DNA of 16,487 nt from Thiomargarita sp. (GTDB lineage: Bacteria > Pseudomonadota > Gammaproteobacteria > Beggiatoales > Beggiatoaceae), in contig DAOVZS010000032.1 in assembly GCA_030635005.1 (NCBI GenBank), forward strand, positions 1 through 16,487, written 5' to 3'. Numbering within the stretch: position 1 is the first letter of the stretch; every line of letters begins with the position of its first letter. The translations under genes and the position numbers were made by a program. Of this stretch, positions 7,782-15,923 are shown one piece after another. Under the pieces are notes generated by a model. That model saw nothing but the letters and a program-made list of their open reading frames with translations, did not search any database and was not told the origin of the DNA.

Positions 7782-9941
7782 TTATTTCACTAGAAACTTA
7801 ACAATAGGGGTCACCTGTTGTATTTTATCCTTATTGAATAATACTTTCACTTGGGCAGTATGTGGACCACGTGTGACTGCCCATAAAAATTGACGGTTAT
7901 CAGGAAGCGTGGTGTCCATAAGCACTCCATCAACCCACCATTCTATTGCATGTGCGTCTTCTAACACTGTATCAGATAACATGAATGTAAAGGCTTCATA
8001 TTCATCAGGAATACGTGGATCCATTGCTAAGTGTAAATTTGGAGTAGGGTGTTTTAAATATAAGTGCGTTTTTTTAACGCGTCTATGCTGTGGCAATTTA
8101 TCTTTAATAAACCATTCTAATTTGCTGGGACAATCGGGCGTAGCCCGCATGCCTGTGGTACGACAAATATTGATTTTTATCAATTTGGGACTTTCATATA
8201 AAGGGTATGTCTTTTCATAACGATTTAACTCAGCAAATACCGTACGTACTATTAATGCAGCACCTGAACCGCCGGAAACACGAGACATGGGTTGTTGATC
8301 TAAATTTCCTAACCATACACCAACCGTGTAACGATAATTAAAACCTACTGTCCAAGCATCTCTATAATCTGTGGAAGTACCCGTTTTAACAGCTGTTTGA
8401 ACAGGAAAATGTAATAAGGCACTTCGTCCAAATTCTAATTGACGTGCATTCTGATCGGATAAAATATTAGCAATAATAGACGTGACTTCGGAACTATACA
8501 CACGCTTAGGTTCAAATTTCTGGGCATGAGACAAGATATTCAAAACCTGAAAATTACCTTGATTGGCTAAAGTAGTATACGCTTGCACTAATTCAAATAG
8601 AGTCACGCCTCCATTGCCTAAAGCTAAGCCTTCACCATAATATTCAGGATGCTCAGTCAAACTTGCAAATCCTAAATGGTGCAAATATTGTAAAAATTGA
8701 GAGACGCCTACAAATTGAATCGTACGAATGGCAGGCGTATTTAATGAGTTACCCAAAGTATCCCGTAAACGCAAACGACCATAATAACCACCACTATAGT
8801 TACGATATTGATGCAAGCCCATACCTACCTCTGATGCTAACGGTGCATCATTAATGATAGTGGCTGCTGTCCATCCTTTTTCTAAGGCAGCTGCATATAA
8901 AAATGGTTTTAAGCTTGAACCAGGCTGGCGTTTTGTGAGGACACTATCAATATGACTGTTTTGTCCTGCATTGACCCAAGCTAATACCTCTTGTTTCTGA
9001 TGATCTACTACCAATACAGCACCATTATTCACATTTTTATGATGTAAATCTTGTACACGTTGATCCAATATTTTTTGAACCTTAGATTGTATATTGCTAT
9101 CAAGCGTGGTGTACAATCGTCCTAAATTGCTTTGCAATGTATTTACGGTTTGTGTGGCATAAATATGATTTACAAAATGTGTCGCTTGTACAGGTAATTT
9201 TGCATCATGCAACTGCAAGGGCGTCGTGAGAATATTTTGATAATCTATAGGGGTGACCAGCCCTAACTGTAATAAACGTTTAAGCAGTTGTGCAATAGGT
9301 TTTTCAATTTTTTTGGTACCTTGCCGTAAATCCAAGCGACCGGGCGAACGCACTAACACCGCTAAAGCCATCATCTCTTTTAGATTTAAAGTACTTAAAT
9401 CACGATCGAAATATAAACGGGCTGCTTGTACAACCCCTCGTCTCTGACGAGCATAAGGGACTTGATTCAGATAAAATTCTAAAATATCAGCTTTAGAAAA
9501 TTTGTTTTCTAAACGGGCTGCTTCAAACCCTTCTAACCAACGTGACCAAAAAGAACGGGGACGTGGGTGTAATATTCGCACGGTTTGTTCTGTGAGCGTA
9601 CTGGCGCCTCGCACTAAGCGTAATGCTAATATATTCTGCCAGACTGCATGCCACCGCGCCTGCCAATCCATGCCATTATGTTCATAAAAACGCTTATCTT
9701 CTGCTAATATGAAAACCTGTTGCAAAAAATCTGGAATATCATGCAATGGTACAATATCATGAATATTCCAATCATTTTGATACGTGATAGAAAGTGGTAT
9801 TCCATGACGATCTAATATTTGCGCTTTTTTTACAGGTGCATCAAAGAGATATAAACTGTTGGGAATGGGACTTAAGTTAATAACAGTAAGTCCAGTGCCT
9901 AATACAAGAATGATAAGACTGATCCAAAGGAATTTACGCAT
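7782..9941 (-). CDS. pbpC: Penicillin-binding protein 1C (bifunctional transglycosylase/transpeptidase)
   Basis: A 719-residue class A penicillin-binding protein of the PbpC type (E. coli 770). A membrane anchor spans residues 4-22. The GT51 glycosyltransferase domain (about 45-215) carries the catalytic Glu E81 in EDKRFYEHNG and the second conserved Glu E118 in GASTLTEQT. The transpeptidase domain has S342-x-x-K345 (PGSSLKPF), S399-L-N401 and K519-T-G521 (VKTGTS). A C-terminal all-beta BiPBP_C domain covers about 628-717, which is typical of PbpC and distinguishes it from PBP1a/1b. The protein polymerises and cross-links peptidoglycan at the inner membrane; in E. coli PbpC is non-essential. 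The usual partner, an alpha-2-macroglobulin gene (yfhM), is absent. The start overlaps the upstream SUMF1 gene by 8 bp and has no good ribosome site, pointing to translational coupling. Confidence 0.92.
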   Translation of the reverse strand: MRKFLWISLIILVLGTGLTVINLSPIPNSLYLFDAPVKKAQILDRHGIPLSITYQNDWNIHDIVPLHDIPDFLQQVFILAEDKRFYEHNGMDWQARWHAVWQNILALRLVRGASTLTEQTVRILHPRPRSFWSRWLEGFEAARLENKFSKADILEFYLNQVPYARQRRGVVQAARLYFDRDLSTLNLKEMMALAVLVRSPGRLDLRQGTKKIEKPIAQLLKRLLQLGLVTPIDYQNILTTPLQLHDAKLPVQATHFVNHIYATQTVNTLQSNLGRLYTTLDSNIQSKVQKILDQRVQDLHHKNVNNGAVLVVDHQKQEVLAWVNAGQNSHIDSVLTKRQPGSSLKPFLYAAALEKGWTAATIINDAPLASEVGMGLHQYRNYSGGYYGRLRLRDTLGNSLNTPAIRTIQFVGVSQFLQYLHHLGFASLTEHPEYYGEGLALGNGGVTLFELVQAYTTLANQGNFQVLNILSHAQKFEPKRVYSSEVTSIIANILSDQNARQLEFGRSALLHFPVQTAVKTGTSTDYRDAWTVGFNYRYTVGVWLGNLDQQPMSRVSGGSGAALIVRTVFAELNRYEKTYPLYESPKLIKINICRTTGMRATPDCPSKLEWFIKDKLPQHRRVKKTHLYLKHPTPNLHLAMDPRIPDEYEAFTFMLSDTVLEDAHAIEWWVDGVLMDTTLPDNRQFLWAVTRGPHTAQVKVLFNKDKIQQVTPIVKFLVK

Positions 9942-10794
9942 AAGGTTTCATGATACGCACACCGCGTCTACCACATTTATTATTAGTCGCATAACCATAA
10001 CGATAAGCACTGCGACACTCATCAGGACAATCTTCCCAAGAACCACCCCGCATCAGTCTATGTTGCCCCTCTCCATTGGCTATCCAGCCACTCCCATCCA
10101 TAGGGGCTTTCTTATAATTATCATGCCAGACATCAATCAACCATTCCCAAACATTCCCATGCATATCATAAAGTCCAAAAGCATTGGGGGGAAATGTGCC
10201 CACATCAGTTGTTTCTTGACGATATATCCCTGTAGGCTCAGACGCATAATTATAATTACCATCATAATTTGCTAATGTACTGGTAATCGTTTTACCAAAG
10301 TAAAAAGGGGTTTTTGTACCCGCTCGGATGGCATATTCCCATTGTGCTTCACTGGGTAACTGATAAATCTTACCGGTCATTTTGGATAATTGTCTTGTAA
10401 AGTCTATAGAATCTGACCATGAAATGTTTTCGACAGGGCGGTTTTTTCCTTTAAAACGAGATGGATTATTGCCCATCACAGCCTCCCATTGGGGTTGTGT
10501 GATGGTATATTTACTTAAGTAAAATGGTTTCATTGTCAGTTTACGTTGAGGCCCTTCATCATTCGAACGCCCTTTTTCTGTCATAAACATCCCCCCTAAC
10601 CTCTTAGGAGAACCCATTATAAATGTACCCGCTGGAATATAAACCATGTCTATACTCACCCCATTACCCAAGTCTTCAGTTTGGTAGCAAGCTTGTTTTT
10701 GAATTCGTTTGGTAATATCGCCATGTGCATTAACATTGACAATTTCAAATTGAAACGTTTGATTGTTTTTATCAGTCATTATACAAAAATTCAT
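9934..10794 (-). CDS. SUMF1/FGE-sulfatase-domain protein
   Basis: A 286-residue protein whose residues 48-284 form a formylglycine-generating-enzyme-like (SUMF1) domain: IPAGTFIMGS, then PFYLSKYTITQPQWEAVMG, PSEAQWEYAIRAGT, PNAFGLYDMHGNVWEW and RGGSWEDCPDECRSAYR, ending in a GVRIMKPYA variant of the usual GFRVVR close. Residues 1-47 have no signal peptide, so a cytoplasmic location is inferred. Two cysteines, C256 and C260, lie after RGGS; in true FGE the active-site pair is spaced by five residues, with the first Cys three after RGGS, so the register here differs and sulfatase activation is not supported. No sulfatase gene is nearby. Other members of this domain family act in ergothioneine-type sulfoxide synthesis or as binding modules; none is indicated. 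Neither the first ATG (chosen) nor the ATG at 10779 has a Shine-Dalgarno sequence. The gene sits between a sensor kinase and pbpC in one direction. Confidence 0.85.
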   Translation of the reverse strand: MNFCIMTDKNNQTFQFEIVNVNAHGDITKRIQKQACYQTEDLGNGVSIDMVYIPAGTFIMGSPKRLGGMFMTEKGRSNDEGPQRKLTMKPFYLSKYTITQPQWEAVMGNNPSRFKGKNRPVENISWSDSIDFTRQLSKMTGKIYQLPSEAQWEYAIRAGTKTPFYFGKTITSTLANYDGNYNYASEPTGIYRQETTDVGTFPPNAFGLYDMHGNVWEWLIDVWHDNYKKAPMDGSGWIANGEGQHRLMRGGSWEDCPDECRSAYRYGYATNNKCGRRGVRIMKPYA

Positions 10795-10842
10795 GTTGGC
10801 AGCTAAAATACGCTGCTGATATCAAAATATTAGGTGCCATCT

Positions 10843-12753
10843 TTATGACACACTTTCCGTGATAGGCAATAAAATTGAGAAACATGTGCCTTTACCCACT
10901 TCACTGTCTACTTTAATCTGCCCATCATGATTATCAATAATTTTCTTAACAATATCAAGTCCTAAGCCATTGCCTTCACCGGGGGCTTTGGTGGTGAAAA
11001 ATGGCATAAAGATTTTCTCTTGAATATCAGCTGTCATTCCAGAACCATTATCAGTAATAGCGACAATAACCTCATTATGATGTTGGGATAGGCTTATTGT
11101 TAAAGTGCCTTTATAATTCATAGCTTGTAAAGCATTATGAATAAGATTTGTCCAAACTTGATTCAGTTCGTTAGGATACGCTAAGATCTGTGGTATATCT
11201 TCATATTTTTTGATGAGGTTTACACTGTATTTTATCTGATTACTATACAGTGTCAATATCGTTTCTATGCCAGATTGTAAATCTGTCGCTATTTTTTCAC
11301 CGCTAGAATCATATCGTGCAAAAGTTTTTAAAGCAAAAATAACTTTGGAAGCACGTTCAACCGCTGTGCGAATATTGCCCGTACTTCTGGAAAAGGTAGA
11401 GAGATGATATGCAAATTCAAAAATGAAATCTTTGTGAGTATGTTGTAATAAAGGTAAATATTGTTCAATATTTGTCGAAATACCCAAACAAATAAAGGTT
11501 TCTGAACATTCTCTCGGTTCTACGATGCCATATCTTTCTAATTCTGTTATCAGTATTTTTTTAGCGACTCTTTTTTCTTTAGTTGTTAATAGAGTCTGAT
11601 GTTGCAAAGATTGTTCGATTAATGTAAAAAATATTTCTTGTTGTGGCTGGGATAATATATTAAATAGTTTGGGAAATTGCTCTAATGTAGGGACTATAAT
11701 ATTTGACAGTGTTTCTGCTGAAGAACGAATCGCCCCGAGCGGTGTATTGACTTCGTGGGCAATACCCGCAACTAATTGTCCTAAAGCGGCCATTTTTTCA
11801 CTGTGTATTAGTTCTTCACGCGTTCGTGTTAATTCTGTGATTTTCTTATTTAATTGCGTTGTTCTGAGATTTACTTTTTGTTCTAATTGTTCGTTTAGTA
11901 TTTTTAATTTTTCTTGTTGTTTATATATTTGATCTGCCATTTTATTAAATTCTTGGCTTAAAATACCAAATTCACCTTTAAACTCCATGACACGATGTGT
12001 ATAATTACCGCTTGCAAATTCTTGCATCGTACGCACCATTTGACTTAAAGGGTGTACCACGTGATGTCGAATTAAGAGTGTGATAAAAATAAAAATGGTT
12101 AGGATAGCAATCAATTCTAAAATAATGCTTTGTTTTAGAGATTGTAAGACCATTTCACTATAGGTTTTAACAGGTAACTTAATACTTAAGACACCGCGTA
12201 ATTCTCCCACTTGATAATTCCAAGCCTTAGAATAGACACGACGAATGGGATCTGGGGCTGCATCACGTTCTCCATGACATTTCAAACAATATTCTTCTAC
12301 CCAAATAGGACGGGCATATAGATAAAATTGTTCCCCATCATCACGTTGAAAGGGGGTAAATAATAAGTCTTTTGCTGGATTTTCACGAAAATAATCCATT
12401 GCCTCTAATTCGACCTGATCTGCTGCATGTTTTGGATTGCGTGGTTTATCAGAGACATTATTAAACGTAAAACCAGATTGATCCCAGTTAGGATAGTCTT
12501 CTGAAATTTTTCCTAAAGCATGGGCTGGCAGGAAACCCACTGTTTTTTCGGTTAATGTGATACCACTGTTAATAAATTGATGATGATACACACGTCGAAC
12601 AGACATTAATAAACTTCTGACTTTTTCTGCTTGTTGTTGTAAGTTATATTTTGTTGTTTTATTAATAGATTTATAATCAATATAAGCACGTCCCACAAAG
12701 ATTAATGTTAAAATAATACCTACAACCATTAAAAATTTAGTTTGAAGTTTCAT
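10843..12753 (-). CDS. Membrane histidine kinase with periplasmic c-type heme (Tll0287-like) sensor domain
   Basis: A 636-residue sensor kinase. TM1 lies at about residues 7-24; the periplasmic Tll0287-like (DUF3365) domain at about 30-200 carries a c-heme attachment motif C156-LK-C159-H160; TM2 is at about 209-228, then HAMP at 229-282, a coiled coil to about 315, the HisKA H-box with phosphoacceptor H333 (AGIAHEVNTPLGAIRSS), and a HATPase domain with N-box (NELNQVWTNLIHNALQAM, about 528-545), G1 (DNGSGM, 568-573) and G2 (GEGNGLGLDIVKK, 592-604). About 195 residues separate the H-box His from the N-box, more than in a minimal HisKA kinase, so an extra helical segment (about 355-460) lies between them. 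Heme sensing of redox state or a gas such as NO or O2 is inferred from the domain. No response regulator is adjacent. It may be co-transcribed with the SUMF1 gene 48 bp downstream. Confidence 0.9.
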   Translation of the reverse strand: MKLQTKFLMVVGIILTLIFVGRAYIDYKSINKTTKYNLQQQAEKVRSLLMSVRRVYHHQFINSGITLTEKTVGFLPAHALGKISEDYPNWDQSGFTFNNVSDKPRNPKHAADQVELEAMDYFRENPAKDLLFTPFQRDDGEQFYLYARPIWVEEYCLKCHGERDAAPDPIRRVYSKAWNYQVGELRGVLSIKLPVKTYSEMVLQSLKQSIILELIAILTIFIFITLLIRHHVVHPLSQMVRTMQEFASGNYTHRVMEFKGEFGILSQEFNKMADQIYKQQEKLKILNEQLEQKVNLRTTQLNKKITELTRTREELIHSEKMAALGQLVAGIAHEVNTPLGAIRSSAETLSNIIVPTLEQFPKLFNILSQPQQEIFFTLIEQSLQHQTLLTTKEKRVAKKILITELERYGIVEPRECSETFICLGISTNIEQYLPLLQHTHKDFIFEFAYHLSTFSRSTGNIRTAVERASKVIFALKTFARYDSSGEKIATDLQSGIETILTLYSNQIKYSVNLIKKYEDIPQILAYPNELNQVWTNLIHNALQAMNYKGTLTISLSQHHNEVIVAITDNGSGMTADIQEKIFMPFFTTKAPGEGNGLGLDIVKKIIDNHDGQIKVDSEVGKGTCFSILLPITESVS

Positions 12754-12873
12754 GATTAATCTTTCGTCAGCCTATTATAAATAGTAATCATTTAAGAATC
12801 GTTTTTTGGAAGGAATCATTTGAATGAAAATCAGAGGATATATCTAAATCTAGAATTTAGTCGTTGCTGAAAG

Positions 12874-13380
12874 TTACGCTTTCACATCTTGTGAATCAAT
12901 ATACAACTTATTTATCGCATACTCTTGGCACTTTAAAATAATCTGTTCTAATCTAATTGTAGCATGATAAGTAGCATTAATCATTTCTGCCATTTTTTGA
13001 TGTTCATCAAGATATTCATATGCTAATTCATTACGCAATTCTCTCAGGGCGTGCCACTCTACTGTATCTGCCAAAATACCTCTTTTTTCCATAATATTCA
13101 AAATATCTATCACCCTTTCAGCTTCTCCCCCTTCAAGCAATATAATTGTTCTAAATAATCGTTTGCTGATGATATCTTGTAATCGTCCAAAGCGAGAGGT
13201 GAATGATTGTACAATATCTGCCCATTCAATATCGTTTTTTAATTGGGTTACCCATTCTGAAGATACAGGCACTACGTGACTCAAACGGGTACGTGTTTGT
13301 AATAAGTAATATAATTCTCTATTCACGGAATGCATGGCACTTAAAAAAGCGGGCAAATAATTGGGTATATAATGCGTCAT
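12874..13380 (-). CDS. HEPN-family toxin-like partner of MNT (HepT-like), active-site variant
   Basis: A 168-residue, mostly helical protein in the partner position of an MNT nucleotidyltransferase, with an ATGA start/stop overlap (13377-13380). The HEPN signature region is LRELRNELAYEY (residues 112-123). HepT-type RNases use R-x4-H-x-Y; here R116 and Y123 are kept but the His position is Tyr (Y121, codon TAT, one transition from CAT). In the studied HepT/MntA (type VII) systems the MNT antitoxin adds AMP to the Tyr of this motif. The upstream stretch SRFGRLQDIISKRLF is also characteristic of the larger (about 150-170 residue) HEPN subgroup associated with MNT genes. With His lost, RNase activity is doubtful: the protein could be a decayed toxin or a nucleotidylation substrate with another role. 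I am sure of the family relationship by context and signature, not of activity. Confidence 0.75.
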   Translation of the reverse strand: MTHYIPNYLPAFLSAMHSVNRELYYLLQTRTRLSHVVPVSSEWVTQLKNDIEWADIVQSFTSRFGRLQDIISKRLFRTIILLEGGEAERVIDILNIMEKRGILADTVEWHALRELRNELAYEYLDEHQKMAEMINATYHATIRLEQIILKCQEYAINKLYIDSQDVKA

Positions 13381-13679
13381 AATTCTACCCCTGTTTCTTT
13401 AGCAATGAGATGTATCGGTAAAATAGGATCAGCTCTTGTACGTAATAGCAGATCAATTTTTTGTTCTCCTAATTGTTTTTCTATATCAAGCCTAATGATA
13501 GCTTTAATCTGCCAACTTTTTTTATAGCAGGGCGTCTCAATTTCAATCAATAAATCGATATCTCCGCCTCGTTTCTTATCATCAACACGAGAACCAAACA
13601 GCCAGATACGCGTATTTTGACCTAAACAACGTTTAATGGCTTGTATGATGACTATTTTTTGATAGGGAGTAAGTCGCAT
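13377..13679 (-). CDS. MNT-type minimal nucleotidyltransferase (MntA-like antitoxin)
   Basis: A 100-residue minimal nucleotidyltransferase. The catalytic signature G29-S30-x9-D40-I-D42 appears as LFGSRVDDKKRGGDIDLLIE, followed by basic helices and the strand EQKIDLLLR, which may supply the third carboxylate. In the studied HepT/MntA systems this enzyme transfers AMP from ATP to the HEPN toxin and silences it. It is encoded upstream of and overlapping the HEPN gene, the usual MNT-HEPN cassette order and coupling. No Shine-Dalgarno sequence precedes the ATG, and the region before it is nearly pure A/T, including the palindrome TTAATATTAA at 13686-13695. The cassette lies directly downstream of groEL, 94 bp from its hairpin; whether it has its own promoter is unclear. 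Confidence 0.85.
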   Translation of the reverse strand: MRLTPYQKIVIIQAIKRCLGQNTRIWLFGSRVDDKKRGGDIDLLIEIETPCYKKSWQIKAIIRLDIEKQLGEQKIDLLLRTRADPILPIHLIAKETGVEL

Positions 13680-13774
13680 ATTAAATTAATATTAACATAC
13701 TTTTGTTAGGTTGAAAAAAAACGATGTTTTTTGGGAAAGTGTCATGAGATGTGATACAAAAGGAAAGGAGGGAA

Positions 13775-13799
13775 CTGTCAGGTTAAAAAAACCTGACAG
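13775..13799 (-). terminator. Probable terminator after groEL
   Basis: The inverted repeat has perfect 10-bp arms (CTGTCAGGTT / AACCTGACAG) around a 5-nt loop, 18 bp past the groEL stop. Reading the minus strand, the trailing sequence is pyrimidine-rich (TTCCCTCCTTTCCTTTT) without a continuous T run, so termination may be partial and allow read-through into the MNT/HEPN pair. Confidence 0.5.
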
Positions 13800-13817
13800 A
13801 TTGTGATATCTAAATAC

Positions 13818-15491
13818 TTACATCATTCCGCCCATACCACCCATACCGCCCATACCGCCCATACCACCCATTCCACCCATATCGCCGCCACCTGGCATAG
13901 GAGCTTCATCTTTCTTAGGGGCTTCAGCAATCATGGCTTCAGTGGTAATCATTAAACCTGCAATCGAAGCTGCATTTTGTAAGGCAGAACGTGTGACTTT
14001 GGTAGGATCTAAAATACCCATTTTCACCATATCACCAAATTCACCCGTTGCGGCATTATAACCATAATTGCCTTCATTTTGAGCCACTTGATTTAAAATA
14101 ACTGAGGCTTCTTGACCCGCATTTTTCACGATTTGACGCAAAGGTTCTTCCATAGCACGTTTTGCAATGTTAATACCTTGGTCTTGATCAGGATTAGCAC
14201 CTTTAAGGTTATTAAGTGCTTTTTGCACACGGACTAATGCAACACCACCACCCGGTACAACGCCTTCTTCTACGGCTGCACGAGTCGCATGTAATGCATC
14301 TTCAACACGTGCTTTTTTCTCTTTCATTTCAACTTCGGTTGCCGCACCTACTTTAATGACAGCAACACCACCTGCTAATTTAGCAACGCGTTCTTGTAAT
14401 TTCTCACGATCATAATCAGAGCTGGCTTCTTCAATTTGAGCCCGAATTTGCTTAACACGCTCTTGAATTTCTGTAGATTGACCTGATCCATCAATGATGG
14501 TTGTATTTTCTTTTGTGATACCGACACGCTTAGCACTGCCTAAGTCTTCTACAGTGGCTTTTTCTAAACTTAAACCCACTTCTTCAGCAATCACACGTCC
14601 CCCTGTTAAAATAGCAATGTCTTCTAACATGGCTTTACGACGATCACCAAAACCAGGGGCTTTAACAGCAGCCACTTTGACAACACCGCGAATACTATTA
14701 ACCACTAAAGTCGCAAGGGCTTCGCCTTCAACATCTTCAGCAATAATTAATAAAGGTTTACCTAGTTTAGCGACACTTTCCAAAATAGGCAACATGTCAC
14801 GAATGTTGGATATTTTCTTGTCATGTAATAAAATCAGTGGGCTTTCTAATTCTGTTCCCATGGTTTGTTGATTGGTAATGAAATAAGGAGATAAATATCC
14901 TCTATCAAATTGCATCCCTTCAACAACTTCGAGTTCATTTTCTAAACCTGAGCCTTCTTCAACGGTGATGACGCCTTCTTTGCCCACTTTATCCATGGAA
15001 GTGGCAATAATTTCACCAATACTTTCATCAGAGTTGGCAGAAATGGTGCCCACTTGAGCAATGGCTTTATCATCTACACAAGGGGTAGATAATTTTTTTA
15101 ATTCTGCTACAGAAGCAACGATGGCTTTATCAATACCACGTTTTAAATCCATAGGATTCATGCCAGCTGCGACACTTTTTAAGCCTTCTGTTAAAATTGC
15201 TTGAGCTAATACGGTTGCGGTTGTGGTACCGTCCCCTGCTTTATCAGAGGTTTGGGAAGCCACTTCTTTGACCATTTGAGCACCCATATTCTCAAATTTA
15301 TTTTCTAATTCAATTTCTTTGGCAACCGATACGCCATCTTTTGTGATGGTTGGAGCGCCGAAAGATTTATCAAGTACTACATTACGGCCTTTAGGACCCA
15401 AAGTAATTTTCACAGCATTCGCGAGAATACCAGCACCTTTAATCATAAGGTGACGTGCGTCATCAGAAAAACGAACTTCTTTAGCAGCCAT
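13818..15491 (-). CDS. groEL: Chaperonin GroEL (60 kDa)
   Basis: A 557-residue GroEL, the subunit of the ATP-driven double-ring folding chamber that works with GroES in the cytoplasm. Family motifs include GPKGRNVVLDKSFGAP, DGVSVAKEIEL, QTSDKAGDGTTTATVLAQ with the catalytic Asp in GDGTT, and VVPGGGVALVR. The C-terminus is a long Gly-Met tail with six GGM units ending in GGMM (E. coli has four), lining the bottom of the cavity. The frame also has an ATG two codons earlier (15497), but the start at 15491 gives the standard MAAKEVRF N-terminus and places AGGA 10 nt upstream, whereas the earlier ATG would leave only 4 nt. It follows groES after 45 bp in the classical operon and shares its CIRCE-controlled promoter. 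Confidence 0.97.
   Translation of the reverse strand: MAAKEVRFSDDARHLMIKGAGILANAVKITLGPKGRNVVLDKSFGAPTITKDGVSVAKEIELENKFENMGAQMVKEVASQTSDKAGDGTTTATVLAQAILTEGLKSVAAGMNPMDLKRGIDKAIVASVAELKKLSTPCVDDKAIAQVGTISANSDESIGEIIATSMDKVGKEGVITVEEGSGLENELEVVEGMQFDRGYLSPYFITNQQTMGTELESPLILLHDKKISNIRDMLPILESVAKLGKPLLIIAEDVEGEALATLVVNSIRGVVKVAAVKAPGFGDRRKAMLEDIAILTGGRVIAEEVGLSLEKATVEDLGSAKRVGITKENTTIIDGSGQSTEIQERVKQIRAQIEEASSDYDREKLQERVAKLAGGVAVIKVGAATEVEMKEKKARVEDALHATRAAVEEGVVPGGGVALVRVQKALNNLKGANPDQDQGINIAKRAMEEPLRQIVKNAGQEASVILNQVAQNEGNYGYNAATGEFGDMVKMGILDPTKVTRSALQNAASIAGLMITTEAMIAEAPKKDEAPMPGGGDMGGMGGMGGMGGMGGMGGMM
13824..13877 (-). repeat. 9-bp tandem repeat encoding the GroEL GGM tail
   Basis: Six imperfect copies of a 9-bp unit (plus strand CATNCCNCC), differing mostly at third codon positions, encode GGM repeats at the GroEL C-terminus. 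Copy-number change by slippage would lengthen or shorten the tail in frame. This is a normal feature of GroEL genes, here longer than in E. coli. Confidence 0.9.
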
Positions 15492-15536
15492 AGTCATTAT
15501 TTCCTATCAATTCTAATTAAATTAATTAAATGGTTT

Positions 15537-15827
15537 TTATCCTTCAATCACACCCATGATGTCTTCTTCACGCATCACCAGCACTTCATCACCTTCAATT
15601 TTCACTTCAGTGCCAGAATATTTTCCAAATAGCACAGTATCCCCTACTTTAAGATCGAGTGGGCGTACTTCTCCATTATCCAAAATTTTGCCTTTACCAA
15701 TAGCAATAACCTCACCACGAATAGGTTTTTCAGTAGCTGAGTCTGGAATAATAATCCCACTGGCAGTTTTTTTCTCTTCTTCAACACGTTTTACGATGAC
15801 TCGATCATGTAAAGGACGAATCTTCAT
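15537..15827 (-). CDS. groES: Co-chaperonin GroES (10 kDa)
   Basis: A 96-residue GroES, the heptameric lid of the GroEL chamber. It begins MKIRPLHDRVIVKRVEEE, the mobile loop lies at about 17-33 with GIIIP as the hydrophobic GroEL-contacting tripeptide region, and the family pattern continues through VGDTVLFGKYSGTEVKIEGDEVLVMREEDIMGVI. Length and sequence are standard. A good GGGAGAT ribosome site lies about 8 nt upstream. It is the first gene of the groESL operon; the 5' untranslated region of roughly 85-90 nt begins in the CIRCE operator. Confidence 0.97.
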   Translation of the reverse strand: MKIRPLHDRVIVKRVEEEKKTASGIIIPDSATEKPIRGEVIAIGKGKILDNGEVRPLDLKVGDTVLFGKYSGTEVKIEGDEVLVMREEDIMGVIEG

Positions 15828-15896
15828 ATTTATAATCTCCCTAAAAACAATAACTTAATCTAATAATTAATTCGAAACAAGATGTTATATGAGAGT

Positions 15897-15923
15897 TTAG
15901 CACTCATATCAAGTGAGTGCTAA
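15897..15923 (-). promoter_or_regulatory. CIRCE operator (HrcA binding site) of groESL
   Basis: Perfect inverted repeat TTAGCACTC, 9-bp spacer, GAGTGCTAA, the exact CIRCE consensus bound by the heat-shock repressor HrcA. It begins at the last base of the -10 box and covers the expected transcription start, so repressor binding would block initiation; the element would also be in the 5' end of the mRNA. Confidence 0.97.

Noticed and set aside
9859..10275. 138-codon plus-strand open frame across the pbpC/SUMF1 junction
   Set aside because: It is antisense to two well-supported genes and rich in Ile, Thr and His as expected of a reverse-frame artefact.
12868..12884. Small hairpin TGAAAG/CTTTCA at the end of the HEPN gene as a terminator
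   Set aside because: The arms are only 6 bp, it overlaps the stop codon, and no T run follows on the minus strand.
13824..13880. Short regular repeats resembling a CRISPR-like or minisatellite array
   Set aside because: The 9-bp periodicity is the in-frame GGM tail of GroEL, with no spacers.
14494..14871. 125-codon open frame on the plus strand inside groEL
   Set aside because: It is antisense to a fully conserved GroEL coding stretch; its composition follows from GroEL codon use and it has no ribosome site.
15556..15858. 100-codon open frame on the plus strand across groES
   Set aside because: It is the mirror of groES codons, low-complexity in Ser, Thr and Pro, and without start signals.
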